A stretch of 64,000 nt of DNA from Chamaecrista fasciculata (Eukaryota; Streptophyta; Magnoliopsida; Fabales; Fabaceae): NCBI GenBank assembly GCA_003254925.1, contig QANZ01014570.1:96666-160665 (forward strand). Direction: 5' to 3'. Below the pieces are notes generated by a model that saw only the letters and a program-made list of their open reading frames with translations, was not told the origin of the DNA and ran no database searches. Both the position numbers and the translations under genes were made by a program. Below, in pieces: positions 63,241 to 64,000 of this stretch (its first letter is position 1; each line of letters starts with the position of its first letter).

Positions 63241-64000
63241 CCTTCATAATTACGTCATTCAATAAAATTTAATGAAAATTAAGTTAATATATAATTTAAT
63301 TTTCTCAAAAGATCAACTAAATTATCAATTTATTTATTTTTAGGAGATTGAAGTATATGATTGTTAAACAATACTATCTAAAATTTACCATGTTTAATTT
63401 GATTTTTTATTTTCCGATATAAAATATCTTAATTAGTGTTTATAATGTAGTAACCCCAAAAAATAAATTCTTTATTAAATATGAATAGTCAAATACAAAC
63501 GAAAAAAATAAAATTTGTTAACTTATTTATTTTACAACCTTTGACCGAAGAAATCTTATTGATTTTCAAGTTTTGAAATTACAAAAATCATATCTAAATA
63601 CATTTGATGTGATCCAGCTGTCAAAAATATAATTACTTTACGTAAAGCTACAAATTTAACATTTTATATCAAACCAAAATGATTTTTCCTTCGGCATTAA
63701 ATTATCAGATTTCATAACCCCGATAAAAAAATGTTAGAGATTAGTTAAATAAAATGATATTATGCCAATCGCACATATATATATATATATATATACACCC
63801 GTTTGAGGAAACTAATATTTTTAATAATATACAAAAGAGAAAACTAATATTTTAGTGTTCAAATAGTAGTGACGGTCTTGAAACTGTATGGTTAGCTACA
63901 TGTGGGTCCTAATTACCTTGTTGAAGGACTAAACTGAGATTTTGATCTATTTTAAATGCTTTACTCCGAAAAGCATACAACATTATATGATTATGCATTT
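63241..64000. other. AT-rich end of the window
   Basis: Nothing recognisable except a (TA)n run at about 63774-63794. Confidence 0.55.

Overview
This is nuclear DNA of a flowering plant, most likely a eudicot. It is AT-rich, its genes are split by GT-AG introns, and it holds plant-specific families (ROP GTPase, group E bZIP, SAG-type papain proteases) amid dense, nested transposons. A legume is my guess from the protease sequence only, with low confidence. One undetermined base lies at 19691.

Layout. 1-6.5 kb: intergenic DNA with a fold-back fragment, a 539-bp hAT derivative and a 1.5-kb TIR element. 6.5-16.35 kb (unit A): an intact papain-type protease gene (+), then a glucosidase II beta-like gene (-) broken by two homopolymer frameshifts, with a solo LTR in one intron. 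16.35-32.84 kb (unit B): a second copy of the same block. Its protease is reduced to a scrap, its glucosidase II beta-like gene is intact (198 aa), and it has been invaded by a 3.8-kb hAT element, a 2.3-kb Helitron, LTR-like DNA, a long fold-back element and a Mutator-like element with a nested LINE. 36.4-40.25 kb: a complete seven-exon ROP GTPase gene (+). 42.67-45.86 kb (unit C): a third, intact protease copy. 54.57-57.0 kb: a four-exon group E bZIP gene (bZIP34/bZIP61 type, +). 60.3-62.0 kb: an intronless gene for a 559-aa protein of unknown function (-). 62.5-63.2 kb: the 3' end of a truncated Helitron with a helicase tail.

The paralogous copies give natural empty sites, so several insertions can be placed to the base: Helitron, solo LTR, hAT, Mutator-like MITEs and fold-backs. 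The order glucosidase II beta-like, bZIP34/61, unknown protein also matches, from memory, neighbouring Arabidopsis loci At2g42390, At2g42380 and At2g42370.

The genes do not form a pathway: secretory-pathway proteins (protease, ER glucosidase subunit-like) sit beside a signalling GTPase and a transcription factor. I found no CRISPR array, rRNA, tRNA gene, organelle or viral insert, and no convincing wholly new system. The most informative content is the three-copy duplication history and the swarm of 'GGTCCC' fold-back elements.
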